Assembly (NCBI GenBank): GCA_965230205.1
Contig: OZ245996.1
Span: 558,001 to 622,000, forward strand
DNA length: 64,000 bases
Direction of reading: 5' to 3'
From: CANLBN01 sp965230205
GTDB lineage: Bacteria > Pseudomonadota > Gammaproteobacteria > Pseudomonadales > Cellvibrionaceae
The notes beneath the pieces were generated by a model. It saw only the letters and a list, made by a program, of their open reading frames with translations, did no database searches and was not told the DNA's origin. The position numbers and the translations under genes were made by a program. Positions 26,243 through 34,192 of the stretch are shown here, in pieces (positions within the stretch are counted from its first letter, which is position 1; the number at the start of each line of letters is the position of its first letter).

Positions 26243-26316
<74 letters not shown>

Positions 26317-26390
26317 AAATATTTTCGCGGTTATTGCCTCCGAGTTGCCTATACTCATCACAAACAAAATCCATTTGTTTATATCTATAC

Positions 26391-26474
26391 TGGTGCAGGG
26401 GGGTGGATTCGAACCACCGAAGCTTGCGCGTCAGATTTACAGTCTGATCCCTTTGGCCACTCGGGAACCCCTGC
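26391..26474 (-). tRNA. tRNA-Tyr (anticodon GTA)
   Basis: An 84-nt class II tRNA with a long variable arm starts GCAGGGGTTC, has anticodon loop CTGTAAA, acceptor arms GCAGGGG / CCCCTGC and encoded CCA. It corresponds to tyrU and is the first tRNA after the internal promoter. Confidence 0.97.
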
Positions 26475-26568
26475 TAAAACTTATTAAAAAGCAGAATACT
26501 TATACCAACAGCCTATAAAACCGACATTTATCTATAAAAACAGGCAAGCCGCTGCGCAAAGGCGGGGT

Positions 26569-26597
26569 ATTCTCCGCTCATAGAGGCCTTCTGTCAA
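26569..26597 (-). promoter_or_regulatory. Promoter for tRNA-Tyr/Gly/Thr-tuf
   Basis: On the minus strand TTGACA (complement of 26592-26597) is separated by exactly 17 bp from GAGAAT (complement of 26569-26574), followed by a GC-rich discriminator ACCCCGCC typical of stringently controlled stable-RNA promoters. It lies about 95 bp upstream of tRNA-Tyr within the 322-bp gap after tRNA-Thr(TGT). Confidence 0.75.
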
Positions 26598-26718
26598 CTA
26601 TTTGTTTTATAAATCACAGACTTACATGAGATAGCTGAGATATAGTTATCGATAGACAAACTAAAGAAACGTCAAATCATCTAAAACACTAAATTTGCGA
26701 TGAAGATATAAGATCATC

Positions 26719-26762
26719 TAAAAAATAAGCACCTACCTTAAAACAAGTTAAGATAGATGCTT
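26719..26762 (-). terminator. Strong Rho-independent terminator after tRNA-Thr(TGT)
   Basis: A 15-bp stem (plus-strand arms 26727-26741 and 26748-26762, with two G-U pairs on the RNA) has a 6-nt loop and is followed on the minus strand by ATTTTTTAG. It begins about 35 nt after the CCA end of tRNA-Thr(TGT), so that tRNA should end as a monocistronic transcript. Confidence 0.85.
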
Positions 26763-26796
26763 ATCGACCAACCTTTTAAGATTGGCTTACATAATT

Positions 26797-26872
26797 TGGA
26801 GCTGGCGAGAGGAGTCGAACCCCCGACCGGCTGATTACAAGTCAGCTGCTCTACCAACTGAGCTACGCCAGC
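26797..26872 (-). tRNA. tRNA-Thr (anticodon TGT)
   Basis: A 76-nt cloverleaf GCTGGCGTAGCTCAGT... has anticodon loop CTTGTAA, acceptor arms GCTGGCG / CGCCAGC and encoded CCA. It corresponds to thrU, the first tRNA of the E. coli tufB operon, but here has its own terminator. Confidence 0.97.
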
Positions 26873-26925
26873 AATTACCAATTAGAAGGAGAGTTTTAAT
26901 AGCCCCTCAATCAACTGGAGGCGGG

Positions 26926-26954
26926 ATTCTAGAGAAACTTTTAGGAAGACGCAA
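26926..26954 (-). promoter_or_regulatory. Promoter for tRNA-Thr(TGT)
   Basis: On the minus strand TTGCGT (complement of 26949-26954) and TAGAAT (complement of 26926-26931) are 17 bp apart and followed by the GC-rich CCCGCC. The -35 box lies inside the 3' end of the SPOR-domain gene, and the tRNA begins about 55 bp downstream. Confidence 0.7.
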
Positions 26955-27648
26955 GATCTGTACACAAATTTTGTCGTTTCTGGATGTAATCTTCTGAAGA
27001 AAGTAGCTCTGCCCAGCGTTCAGCACTGATTTTTGATGCTTCACCTTGAGGTAAAAACACCCAAGTTTCTTTTTGCTCACGAGGTACATTTACCATTTCT
27101 GGACGATAACCTTGCTTACTGATGCTCACTTTCATCGCATCAGCACGCTCTTTATTGGAAAACATCCCAAGAGAAATACCATTGGCCAGATTACCCGATG
27201 GAATAACATAACTGTCGATTCCACGACGCTGCAGCTCACTCAGACGGCGTAAAGCCTCTTTGCGAGACTTTTCTGGAGGTAAGTGCAACCAATAGCCCGG
27301 ATCGCTGCTGACGACCACATCTTTAATCTCAGCAGCCAAACCCAATGCCTGTAATCGCTCTACAAAATATTCTGCTTTCAATAACTTTTTGAAAGCCCCC
27401 ACCAAAGTACAAAGAGGCTCGCGAGACAGCTCTTGAACTCTAGAGGGAGGCGCTGGAGGGGGAGCAACAGCCAATATACTTTCATCAACTACCTCAGATA
27501 ATAATGTGATTTCTTTCGGAGCAGCTGATAACGATATATTTGGAATAGAAGAGACTACAGCATTAGAAGGTTCTGCTTCAGAAAACAACTGGAAATATAT
27601 AAAGCTCAGAATATTGACAACAACCAGACTAGCTACAATCCAACGCAT
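26941..27648 (-). CDS. Membrane-anchored SPOR-domain protein
   Basis: The protein has 235 residues. An N-terminal membrane helix (about 3-19, IVASLVVVNILSFIYFQLF) is followed by a proline-rich linker (about 60-75) and a C-terminal region with SPOR-like repeats (SLGMFSNKERADAMKVSISKQG, about 153-190). SPOR domains bind denuded glycan strands of septal peptidoglycan. The gene follows coaX after a 35-bp gap in the alr-birA-coaX run, a common gammaproteobacterial neighbourhood. The exact cell-division role is not known. Confidence 0.75.
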   Translation of the reverse strand: MRWIVASLVVVNILSFIYFQLFSEAEPSNAVVSSIPNISLSAAPKEITLLSEVVDESILAVAPPPAPPSRVQELSREPLCTLVGAFKKLLKAEYFVERLQALGLAAEIKDVVVSSDPGYWLHLPPEKSRKEALRRLSELQRRGIDSYVIPSGNLANGISLGMFSNKERADAMKVSISKQGYRPEMVNVPREQKETWVFLPQGEASKISAERWAELLSSEDYIQKRQNLCTDLASS

Positions 27649-27683
27649 ACCACTTCTCTAATTTTTAATGTTCTATGGGAATA

Positions 27684-28487
27684 TTATTGACTGAACTCAC
27701 GAAAAGCATTCGATTCAAGAGCCAAGGACAAGCCATTTAATACTAACTCTGGTTCAACGATTATGCCACTGACAGAAGTAAACAAATTTTGTTTTACAAG
27801 CTGCTTTTTCAATACATTAGCCAATTTAGCACCATTACCGCCCGTGAGAACAATTCTGATATCACCACCGCCTGCAGCAAAAAGCTCCTCTAAAGCAAAC
27901 GTCACCAAGCTTAATTCCATTACACGTAAGCCTGAGGACACTGCCATTTGAGTTGACTTCCCCGCACTCAGCTCTTCATCATAACTAATTGAGTTTAACT
28001 TAACGCGATCAGTATCACGAAATAAAGCACTCCTCATTAACTCGATACCTGGAACGATATATCCGCCTAGATGTACGCCATTAGACAACAGCGAATCAAC
28101 CGTACATGCACTTCCCGAATCAACAATCAAACAAGGCTTCGATTTATCAATATTATAGGCCGCCATCACAGCCAACCATCGATCAACCCCCATCTGGGAA
28201 ACATCATCATATCCATTAGCAACACCTGCGCAGAATTTTGAAACCGCAGCATATATAGGCTCTAACTGCCAATTTTTTTTACACCACTGACTAAACTCTT
28301 CTTCAAGTTTGGGCACAACACTGGATACATAAATTTTTTCTATATCATCACGATCAGCAATATCTGAAAAAATATTAGGATAAGCTCCCTCAAGCTGATG
28401 ATTACCGCCTCCTTGAGCTACAGCACCGCCCTCATGGCGCAAACGCCATTTAAGCCGAGAGTTACCAATATCCACCTCAAGAATCAT
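27684..28487 (-). CDS. coaX: Type III pantothenate kinase
   Basis: The protein has 267 residues of the ASKHA fold. The phosphate-1 motif is D6-x-G8-N9 in LEVDIGNSRLKW, GVDRWLA lies near 105, the phosphate-2 motif is DSGSACTVD near 128, and the adenosine motif is VLTGGNGA near 218. It phosphorylates pantothenate, the first step of coenzyme A synthesis, and unlike CoaA is not feedback inhibited. It overlaps birA by 11 bp, indicating an operon with birA and the SPOR gene. Confidence 0.96.
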   Translation of the reverse strand: MILEVDIGNSRLKWRLRHEGGAVAQGGGNHQLEGAYPNIFSDIADRDDIEKIYVSSVVPKLEEEFSQWCKKNWQLEPIYAAVSKFCAGVANGYDDVSQMGVDRWLAVMAAYNIDKSKPCLIVDSGSACTVDSLLSNGVHLGGYIVPGIELMRSALFRDTDRVKLNSISYDEELSAGKSTQMAVSSGLRVMELSLVTFALEELFAAGGGDIRIVLTGGNGAKLANVLKKQLVKQNLFTSVSGIIVEPELVLNGLSLALESNAFREFSQ

Positions 28488-29454
28488 TAGAAAGCCTCAA
28501 CGACAACTCTCCACCATGCACAGAGGAAAGCTCACCACCAACCTCCAACTGTAAAGCGCCAGATTCATTAACGCCACGAGCCACACCATAAGATCGTTGC
28601 TGGCCGGAAATCACCACAACATTTTGATCTTTATAAGCATCCATAGACTCCCATGCCGAACGATACTTGATAAACCCATCCTGAGAGAAAGTCGCCACAA
28701 TAGGCAGCAAACGATTCAGTAAAGCAGCTGCTAATTTATTTCGCGAGTAGCTGTCCGAAACTTGAGACAAACTAATATAGGGCTGCTCAATGGCCTCCTG
28801 CAAAGGTGAGATAGCCGTATTAAGGCCAATACCAATCACTACCTGACAGCGCCCGGTTGGATCCCCCGCCATTTCAATCAATATCCCGCCTAATTTAGCC
28901 GAACGAATTAATATATCGTTTGGCCATTTTAATTGGACACCTTCAATACCTTCATCAGCAAGAGCTTGCACCACACCAACACCAACACCAAGGCTCAGAC
29001 CTTCTAACGAGGAAGCACCCTGTTCAAATTCCCAAGACAGTGACAAAGCAATGTTCCCTAGTGGACTAACCCATTCTCGACCTCTGCGACCACGACCATC
29101 CTCTTGGTACTCAGCGAAACAAACTCGACCATTAGTATTACCCGGTCCAATTTTATCCATTAAATAGCTATTCGTAGAATCAACGACGGCCAACACCTCC
29201 AACTCACTCAGCAAAGTCTGAGAGTGGCGACTCATATTGTCAGTTATCTTTTCCCTTACCAAAAATTCCAAAGGTGTCAATAAGCGATAGCCCTTCCCCT
29301 TAATAGACTCTACCTCAAGACCATAAACTGATAACGCTTGCAGTTTCTTCCATACCGCCGTTCTGGACATATTTAAACGATTTCCAATAACTTCTCCCGA
29401 GTGAAATTGGCCATCAGCCAAAAGCCTCAGCAGTGCTTCAGATGCAGCATTCAT
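28477..29454 (-). CDS. birA: Bifunctional biotin ligase/biotin operon repressor BirA
   Basis: The protein has 325 residues. An N-terminal winged helix (about 1-60, GEVIGNRLNMSRTAVWKKLQ) is fused to a biotin protein ligase catalytic domain with GRGRRGREWVS and the KWPNDI motif, and a small C-terminal SH3-like domain. It charges biotin onto the acetyl-CoA carboxylase carrier protein, and the HTH suggests it also represses biotin synthesis. Its ATG shares a base with the alr stop (TAATG), and it overlaps coaX downstream. Confidence 0.96.
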   Translation of the reverse strand: MNAASEALLRLLADGQFHSGEVIGNRLNMSRTAVWKKLQALSVYGLEVESIKGKGYRLLTPLEFLVREKITDNMSRHSQTLLSELEVLAVVDSTNSYLMDKIGPGNTNGRVCFAEYQEDGRGRRGREWVSPLGNIALSLSWEFEQGASSLEGLSLGVGVGVVQALADEGIEGVQLKWPNDILIRSAKLGGILIEMAGDPTGRCQVVIGIGLNTAISPLQEAIEQPYISLSQVSDSYSRNKLAAALLNRLLPIVATFSQDGFIKYRSAWESMDAYKDQNVVVISGQQRSYGVARGVNESGALQLEVGGELSSVHGGELSLRLSNDS

Positions 29455-30575
29455 TAATGCTCACCCTGATAAGCTCGATCATAGCGGCACCCTAAACTGG
29501 TTAGAATTTCATAAGCGATTGTTGAAGCTTGAGCCGCCAAGCGATCAACCGTTTGGTGCTCACCTATAATTTCAATCATACTATCTCTTTCAGCAAGCAA
29601 AGCATCAGGCACAGAAGAAACATCAAAAGCTATTGAATCCATCGATACTCGTCCAATAATGGGAACAGGGAACCCGCTATAGAAACCTTGCCCCCTGCCC
29701 CCCAAAATGCGAAACAAGCCATCCGCATAGCCACCAAAGGTGATCGCTATTCGAGTATTTTTTTTAACTTTATAACTTGCACCATACCCAACACTATCAC
29801 CTACGGGAATATCTTTTATTTGATTAACAGGAACGGAAAGTTTAACAACTGGAGTCATGGGGTTGGCATATTCAGGCGTAGGGTTTGCACCGTAAAGTGA
29901 GACACCAGGGCGAGCAATATCAAAGTGATAATTACTCCCCAAAAAAATACCGGAAGAATTTGCGAAGCTAGCTTTTATATTCGGCAGAAGCTGTTTCAAT
30001 TCATCCAAGGCGGAACAAAAAGCTTCCAGCTGCCGATTATTTAAAGGGTGAGATGGCTCATCAGCACAGGCCAAATGACTCATTAATATATCTGGTGACA
30101 ATGACCGTAACAAACTTTTATCTGAAATCAGCTGTTTAATTTCTTCAAGGCTAAGCCCCAAACGATGCATCCCCGTATCAATTTTAATAATCGGCGGCAG
30201 CCCCCTTTTTGGAGACACAACACCATCATAAAATGCTTGCCATCCCATCAACTGCTGCAACGTAACTAGCGTAGGAATTAATCGATAGTGGACACATTCT
30301 CTAAAATTATTGCTCGCCATACCACCAAGCACAATAATTTTATACTCTCCTGCTACAGCTTCGCGCAGCTCAATTGCTTCATCCAAAGTAGCAACAAAAA
30401 ATATACGACATCCAACAGTGATCAACGAACGTGTAACAGGGATCGCTCCCAACCCATAGGCATTTGCCTTAACGACCGCTGCACACTCCGTATCTGTGCC
30501 AACTTTTTGATTAAGCAATTGCCAATTTTTCTGAATGGCGGTTAAATCAATAATAAGCTGCCCTGTAGAAACCAT
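29454..30575 (-). CDS. alr: Alanine racemase
   Basis: From the ATG at 30575 the protein has 373 residues, the normal length. The PLP-lysine motif is AAVVKANAYGLG near residue 40, the C-terminal catalytic Tyr region is GYGASY, and GRVSMDSIAFDV is conserved. It makes D-alanine for peptidoglycan. The longer frame to 30659 adds 28 residues (MTECYICRYLRFLKIAR...) unlike any Alr N-terminus and is rejected, although no strong Shine-Dalgarno precedes either start. Stop and birA start overlap. Confidence 0.95.
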   Translation of the reverse strand: MVSTGQLIIDLTAIQKNWQLLNQKVGTDTECAAVVKANAYGLGAIPVTRSLITVGCRIFFVATLDEAIELREAVAGEYKIIVLGGMASNNFRECVHYRLIPTLVTLQQLMGWQAFYDGVVSPKRGLPPIIKIDTGMHRLGLSLEEIKQLISDKSLLRSLSPDILMSHLACADEPSHPLNNRQLEAFCSALDELKQLLPNIKASFANSSGIFLGSNYHFDIARPGVSLYGANPTPEYANPMTPVVKLSVPVNQIKDIPVGDSVGYGASYKVKKNTRIAITFGGYADGLFRILGGRGQGFYSGFPVPIIGRVSMDSIAFDVSSVPDALLAERDSMIEIIGEHQTVDRLAAQASTIAYEILTSLGCRYDRAYQGEH

Positions 30576-30829
30576 AAAAAGTACTTGCTTGAGATGCCAA
30601 AGGGCTAGTCTAGCAATTTTCAAAAAACGAAGATATCTACAGATATAACATTCGGTCAATTAATAGTGACCAAATGCCTTATGGAGTGCAGCTTCTGTAA
30701 AAGTGGATACTTCTGCTACACCGATATGAACATAAAGCAAACTCTTAAGAATGAGAGCCTAGAGGGTAGCAAAAAGCCTCACCACGGACGCTACGTTTTT
30801 TGCTTGGGAGTATTCGGCAGTTGTTAACT

Positions 30830-31198
30830 TCACACCCAGATATCATTGACCGCCGTGATCTCACTACTGTCTTCATCACCCGTATTTAAAACGCCTCGCG
30901 GCTCTATCAGGAGCATTTTCACTTCATTTTCAGCATATGGCTTGTGCTCTACACCTTTAGGAACAACATACATCTCACCGGCTGATATATTGACATGGCC
31001 ATCTCTAAAATCTATGCGCAGATCGCCCTCCAAGACAATAAAGGTTTCGTCTGTATCAGCATGAACATGCCATATGAAATCACCTTCAATTTTTACCATC
31101 TTGAACTGATAGTCATTCATCTCCGCTATGACTTTAGGCTCCCACTGTTCATTGAACAAACTTAGCTTTTTATTAAAATTTATTGACTGATAAATCAT
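30830..31198 (-). CDS. Cupin-domain protein
   Basis: The protein has 122 residues from the ATG at 31198, which has AGGG about 7 bp upstream. A single conserved cupin barrel is seen: motif 1 IWHVHADTDETFIVLEGDLRI (metal ligands His, His, Glu) and motif 2 MYVVPKGVEHKPYA. Small one-domain cupins of this type are mostly of unknown function. It lies alone between alr and leuA, with no shared promoter evident. Confidence 0.8.
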   Translation of the reverse strand: MIYQSINFNKKLSLFNEQWEPKVIAEMNDYQFKMVKIEGDFIWHVHADTDETFIVLEGDLRIDFRDGHVNISAGEMYVVPKGVEHKPYAENEVKMLLIEPRGVLNTGDEDSSEITAVNDIWV

Positions 31199-31318
31199 AA
31201 TTTTCCCTATTAACAACAATAACACTACAGCTTGAGAAGAAAATCATAAAGGCAGATGAAGCATATTGGCAAGCCTCAACGTAAACTCACAAACTACATA
31301 ATTTATTGTTCAATAAAG

Positions 31319-33001
31319 CTACGCAGAAAGACTCGCCGTCTCTTCATTAATTTGACTGACACACGCCAATATAGCATTGAGGTTAGCTGTGATAGTGTCA
31401 GCATCTTTTGAGATACCACAGTAACGCTTGCCATTCACCTTAAGTTGAACATAACTAACTGCACAAGCATCCACACCACTGCCAAGTGCATGCTGATCAT
31501 AATTGATAATTTCTATATCAAACCCAAATGTCTGCTGAATAGCTCGACAAAAAGCCGATAGCACCCCTTCTGCCTGACCATTAAGCGTTATATCAGGCTG
31601 TCCAGATTGATCCGATATTAATGTTGCCCGTATTAGCTCATGGCTACCATTACGATCCAAATGATACGAATGAAGTTGGTAAGCTCCATCAGTACTCATA
31701 AATGATTGCTTAACAATTTCCCATATCTGATGTGATGTTACTTCAGTGGAATTATTTTCCGCATAGGCTTGCACCTTACGGCTAGCCTCAATTTGCAGCC
31801 AACGAGGAAGCTGCAAGCCATAATCATGCTCCAAGACATAAGCCACCCCCCCTTTCCCCGACTGACTATTAACACGAATAACGGACTGATAATCTCGCCC
31901 CAAATCCTGAGGGTCAATAGGAAGATAAGCAACATCCCAGAACTCGCTTTCTTCTTGTTGAGCCAAACATTTGCGAATAGCATCTTGATGGCTGCCAGAG
32001 AAGGCCGTGTAGACAAGCTCCCCGAACCATGGATGCCGAGGATGAGTTTGTATTTGCGTACATTCAGCAACAACCCGAACGATTTCATCCGCATTGGATA
32101 AGTCCAACCGTGGATCAATACCTTGGCTATACATGTTCATCGCCATGGTTACTATATCCATATTTCCGGTACGCTCACCATTACCCATTAATGTACCTTC
32201 AATTCTATCGGCTCCCGCCATCAGCCCCAATTCAGCTGCAGCAACAGCAGAGCCGCGATCATTATGCGTGTGGAGGCTGACAACAATAGAATTTCTTGAG
32301 TTAATATTATCGCAAAACGTTTCTATTTGATCCGCAAAAACATTAGGCGTTGCACACTCAACGGTTGCCGGCAAATTGAAAATAGCTTTATGTTCAGGTG
32401 TTGGATTCCATATTTCGATAACGGCATTGCATACCTCTATGGAATAATCGATCTCCGTACTAGAAAAACTCTCTGGAGAATATTCGAAATACCAATCAGT
32501 ATCAGGGTATTTCCTGGATTCATCGAGTACTTTTTGGGCGCCATTTCGAGCAATATCTATAATTCCAGATTTATCTAATTTAAATACTTTTTCTCGCTGA
32601 ACAGGAGAGGTCGAGTTATACACATGAACGATCGCCTGTTTGACACCTTTAAGCGCTTCGTAAGTACGCTCAATGAGCTCCGGCCGCGCCTGTGTTAACG
32701 CTTGAATTTTTACATCGGCTGGAATTTGATCTTCCTCAATCAACCAACGGCAAAACTCATAATCAGGCTGCGAAGCAGAGGGAAAACCAATTTCGATTTC
32801 CTTAAAACCCAGCTTTATAAGTAATCGCCAAAGGCGTTGCTTTTGCGCAACAGTCATTGGTTCAATCAATGCCTGATTACCATCTCTCAAGTCAACCGCA
32901 CACCAAATTGGCGCTTTGGTAATGACTTCCGAGGGCCAGCGACGATCAAACTTATTAACAACAGGAAATGGACGATATTTCTTACAATTAAACGGGCTCA
33001 T
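31319..33001 (-). CDS. leuA: 2-isopropylmalate synthase
   Basis: The protein has 560 residues, the length of the long class of LeuA. The HMGL-like TIM barrel carries DLRDGNQALIEPM near 37 and the metal-binding HTHNDRG near 245, and a C-terminal LeuA dimer/leucine-sensing domain (about 430-555) is complete. It condenses acetyl-CoA with 2-oxoisovalerate, the first committed leucine step, with leucine feedback. The gene is divergent from an Lrp/AsnC regulator across a 330-bp region that contains an inverted repeat and a possible leucine-rich leader frame. Confidence 0.97.
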   Translation of the reverse strand: MSPFNCKKYRPFPVVNKFDRRWPSEVITKAPIWCAVDLRDGNQALIEPMTVAQKQRLWRLLIKLGFKEIEIGFPSASQPDYEFCRWLIEEDQIPADVKIQALTQARPELIERTYEALKGVKQAIVHVYNSTSPVQREKVFKLDKSGIIDIARNGAQKVLDESRKYPDTDWYFEYSPESFSSTEIDYSIEVCNAVIEIWNPTPEHKAIFNLPATVECATPNVFADQIETFCDNINSRNSIVVSLHTHNDRGSAVAAAELGLMAGADRIEGTLMGNGERTGNMDIVTMAMNMYSQGIDPRLDLSNADEIVRVVAECTQIQTHPRHPWFGELVYTAFSGSHQDAIRKCLAQQEESEFWDVAYLPIDPQDLGRDYQSVIRVNSQSGKGGVAYVLEHDYGLQLPRWLQIEASRKVQAYAENNSTEVTSHQIWEIVKQSFMSTDGAYQLHSYHLDRNGSHELIRATLISDQSGQPDITLNGQAEGVLSAFCRAIQQTFGFDIEIINYDQHALGSGVDACAVSYVQLKVNGKRYCGISKDADTITANLNAILACVSQINEETASLSA

Positions 33002-33226
33002 TAAGGGATTTCTCGAAAAGTTATGGTATCACTCTGAAAGTTCTAAACTCAGCTTAGCAATTTCGAGCTATAAGGCCTTGTAAGCCTTTAAGCATCAGTT
33101 CCCTCATGAGGATCTGACAAAATGAAGAAAAGGGTAAATTCTCTATTGAAATTGCATAACTGATTGTGAGGTATTCTACCCTCAAAAACGCACAATATAT
33201 TTGCTAATTAAGCTTGAAATAAGTAA

Positions 33227-33282
33227 TTTTAAGCAATAACTAACTACAAAAAGACAAAAATAAAGCAAATTATTGCTTAAAA
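33227..33282. promoter_or_regulatory. Perfect 13-bp inverted repeat between leuA and the Lrp-family gene
   Basis: Arms TTTTAAGCAATAA (33227-33239) and TTATTGCTTAAAA (33270-33282) are perfect complements separated by 30 bp, about 50 bp upstream of the regulator and 225 bp upstream of leuA. The spacing places the two arms about four helical turns apart on one DNA face, as expected for an Lrp-type octamer or dimer site. It is the best operator candidate in the 330-bp gap. The rest of the gap is AT-rich. Confidence 0.6.
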
Positions 33283-33333
33283 GTACAAATCTAACATATC
33301 ATTTCTCAACAGCTACATGCTAAGAGGGTGAAA

Positions 33334-33807
33334 ATGCTACATCTAGATCGTACCGATAAACGAATCCTAAAAGAACTGCAAAAAAATGGGGGAATCAGCA
33401 ATTTAGAACTCGCAGACAAAATAGGGCTATCAGCTTCTCCGTGCTCACGCCGTGTTAAAGCATTAACCGAAGCCGGCATTATCGGCAAAACCGTAACACT
33501 GCTTGATGAAAAGCAATTAGGTTTAACATTAACAGCACTTATTAGCATCAGTATGGACAGGCACACACCTGACCGTTTTTCCAACTTTGAATCAGCAGTT
33601 ACCAGTTATCCTGAAGTGCAAGAATGCCTACTCATTACAGGCTCAACTGCTGACTATCAACTAAAAGTCGTCGTCAAAGATATGGAAGCCTATCAATCAT
33701 TTTTACTAGGCAAGCTTACAAAACTCGAAGGCGTCACAGGCGTGCAGTCCAGCTTTGTCATGCGCAAGGCTATTGATACCAATGAGCTACCCTTAGACAC
33801 GGTATAA
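33334..33807 (+). CDS. Lrp/AsnC-family transcriptional regulator
   Basis: The protein has 157 residues from the ATG at 33334. GAGGG lies 5 bp upstream; a GTG at 33328 would overlap that box and is rejected. An N-terminal winged HTH (LDRTDKRILKELQKNGGISNLELADKIGLS) is followed by a RAM ligand-binding domain (about 60-150). Such proteins respond to amino acids. Its divergent position next to leuA and the 13-bp inverted repeat between them suggest control of leuA and of itself, which is inference. Confidence 0.93.
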   Translation: MLHLDRTDKRILKELQKNGGISNLELADKIGLSASPCSRRVKALTEAGIIGKTVTLLDEKQLGLTLTALISISMDRHTPDRFSNFESAVTSYPEVQECLLITGSTADYQLKVVVKDMEAYQSFLLGKLTKLEGVTGVQSSFVMRKAIDTNELPLDTV

Positions 33808-34192
33808 CCCTTATTTTCTTTAGTAGTTTTCTCAGGAAATAAACTACGACCAACAGAGACTGCTTCATCCGAACATAGATACTGAAGATGCTATTAGCAT
33901 GATAATTCGAACACCAAAAGCTTACCAAAAAACCTTCTCAACAATTCTGATAAGCAGCCAGCACTTTTAATTAAAATTTATTTTCACATCTACCCAATAC
34001 CAACTCTACAAATAAAAAATTTAATATTCTTATAATTTTTTTAAATACATATATATAAATAATTTATAGATAAAATCCAAAAATAAAATCTTACAATAAT
34101 TTAGAGCAAATTAATTTTCTAGTTTCTCGCCAAAGACTGGCTTCAAGTCTATAGTTAATAACGACAATTAAAGTTATCTTGGAATTTACTCA
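33808..34192. other. AT-rich gap upstream of the chemoreceptor
   Basis: This 385-bp stretch has no gene. Positions about 33960-34110 are extremely AT-rich with runs of A and T, the most skewed composition in the window, and could act as an UP element or a nucleoid-protein site. No sigma-28 consensus (TAAA with GCCGATAA) was seen before the chemoreceptor. A weak 7-bp inverted repeat GTAGTTT / AAACTAC follows the regulator gene. Confidence 0.4.

Noticed and set aside
30576..30659. Longer start for alr
   Set aside because: It adds 28 residues unlike alanine racemase N-termini; the internal ATG gives the family length.
30660..30829. Hairpin AGCAAAAA / TTTTTGCT between alr and the cupin gene as a terminator
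   Set aside because: The stem is almost all A and T around a 20-nt loop and the U run is part of the stem, so it is too weak to call.
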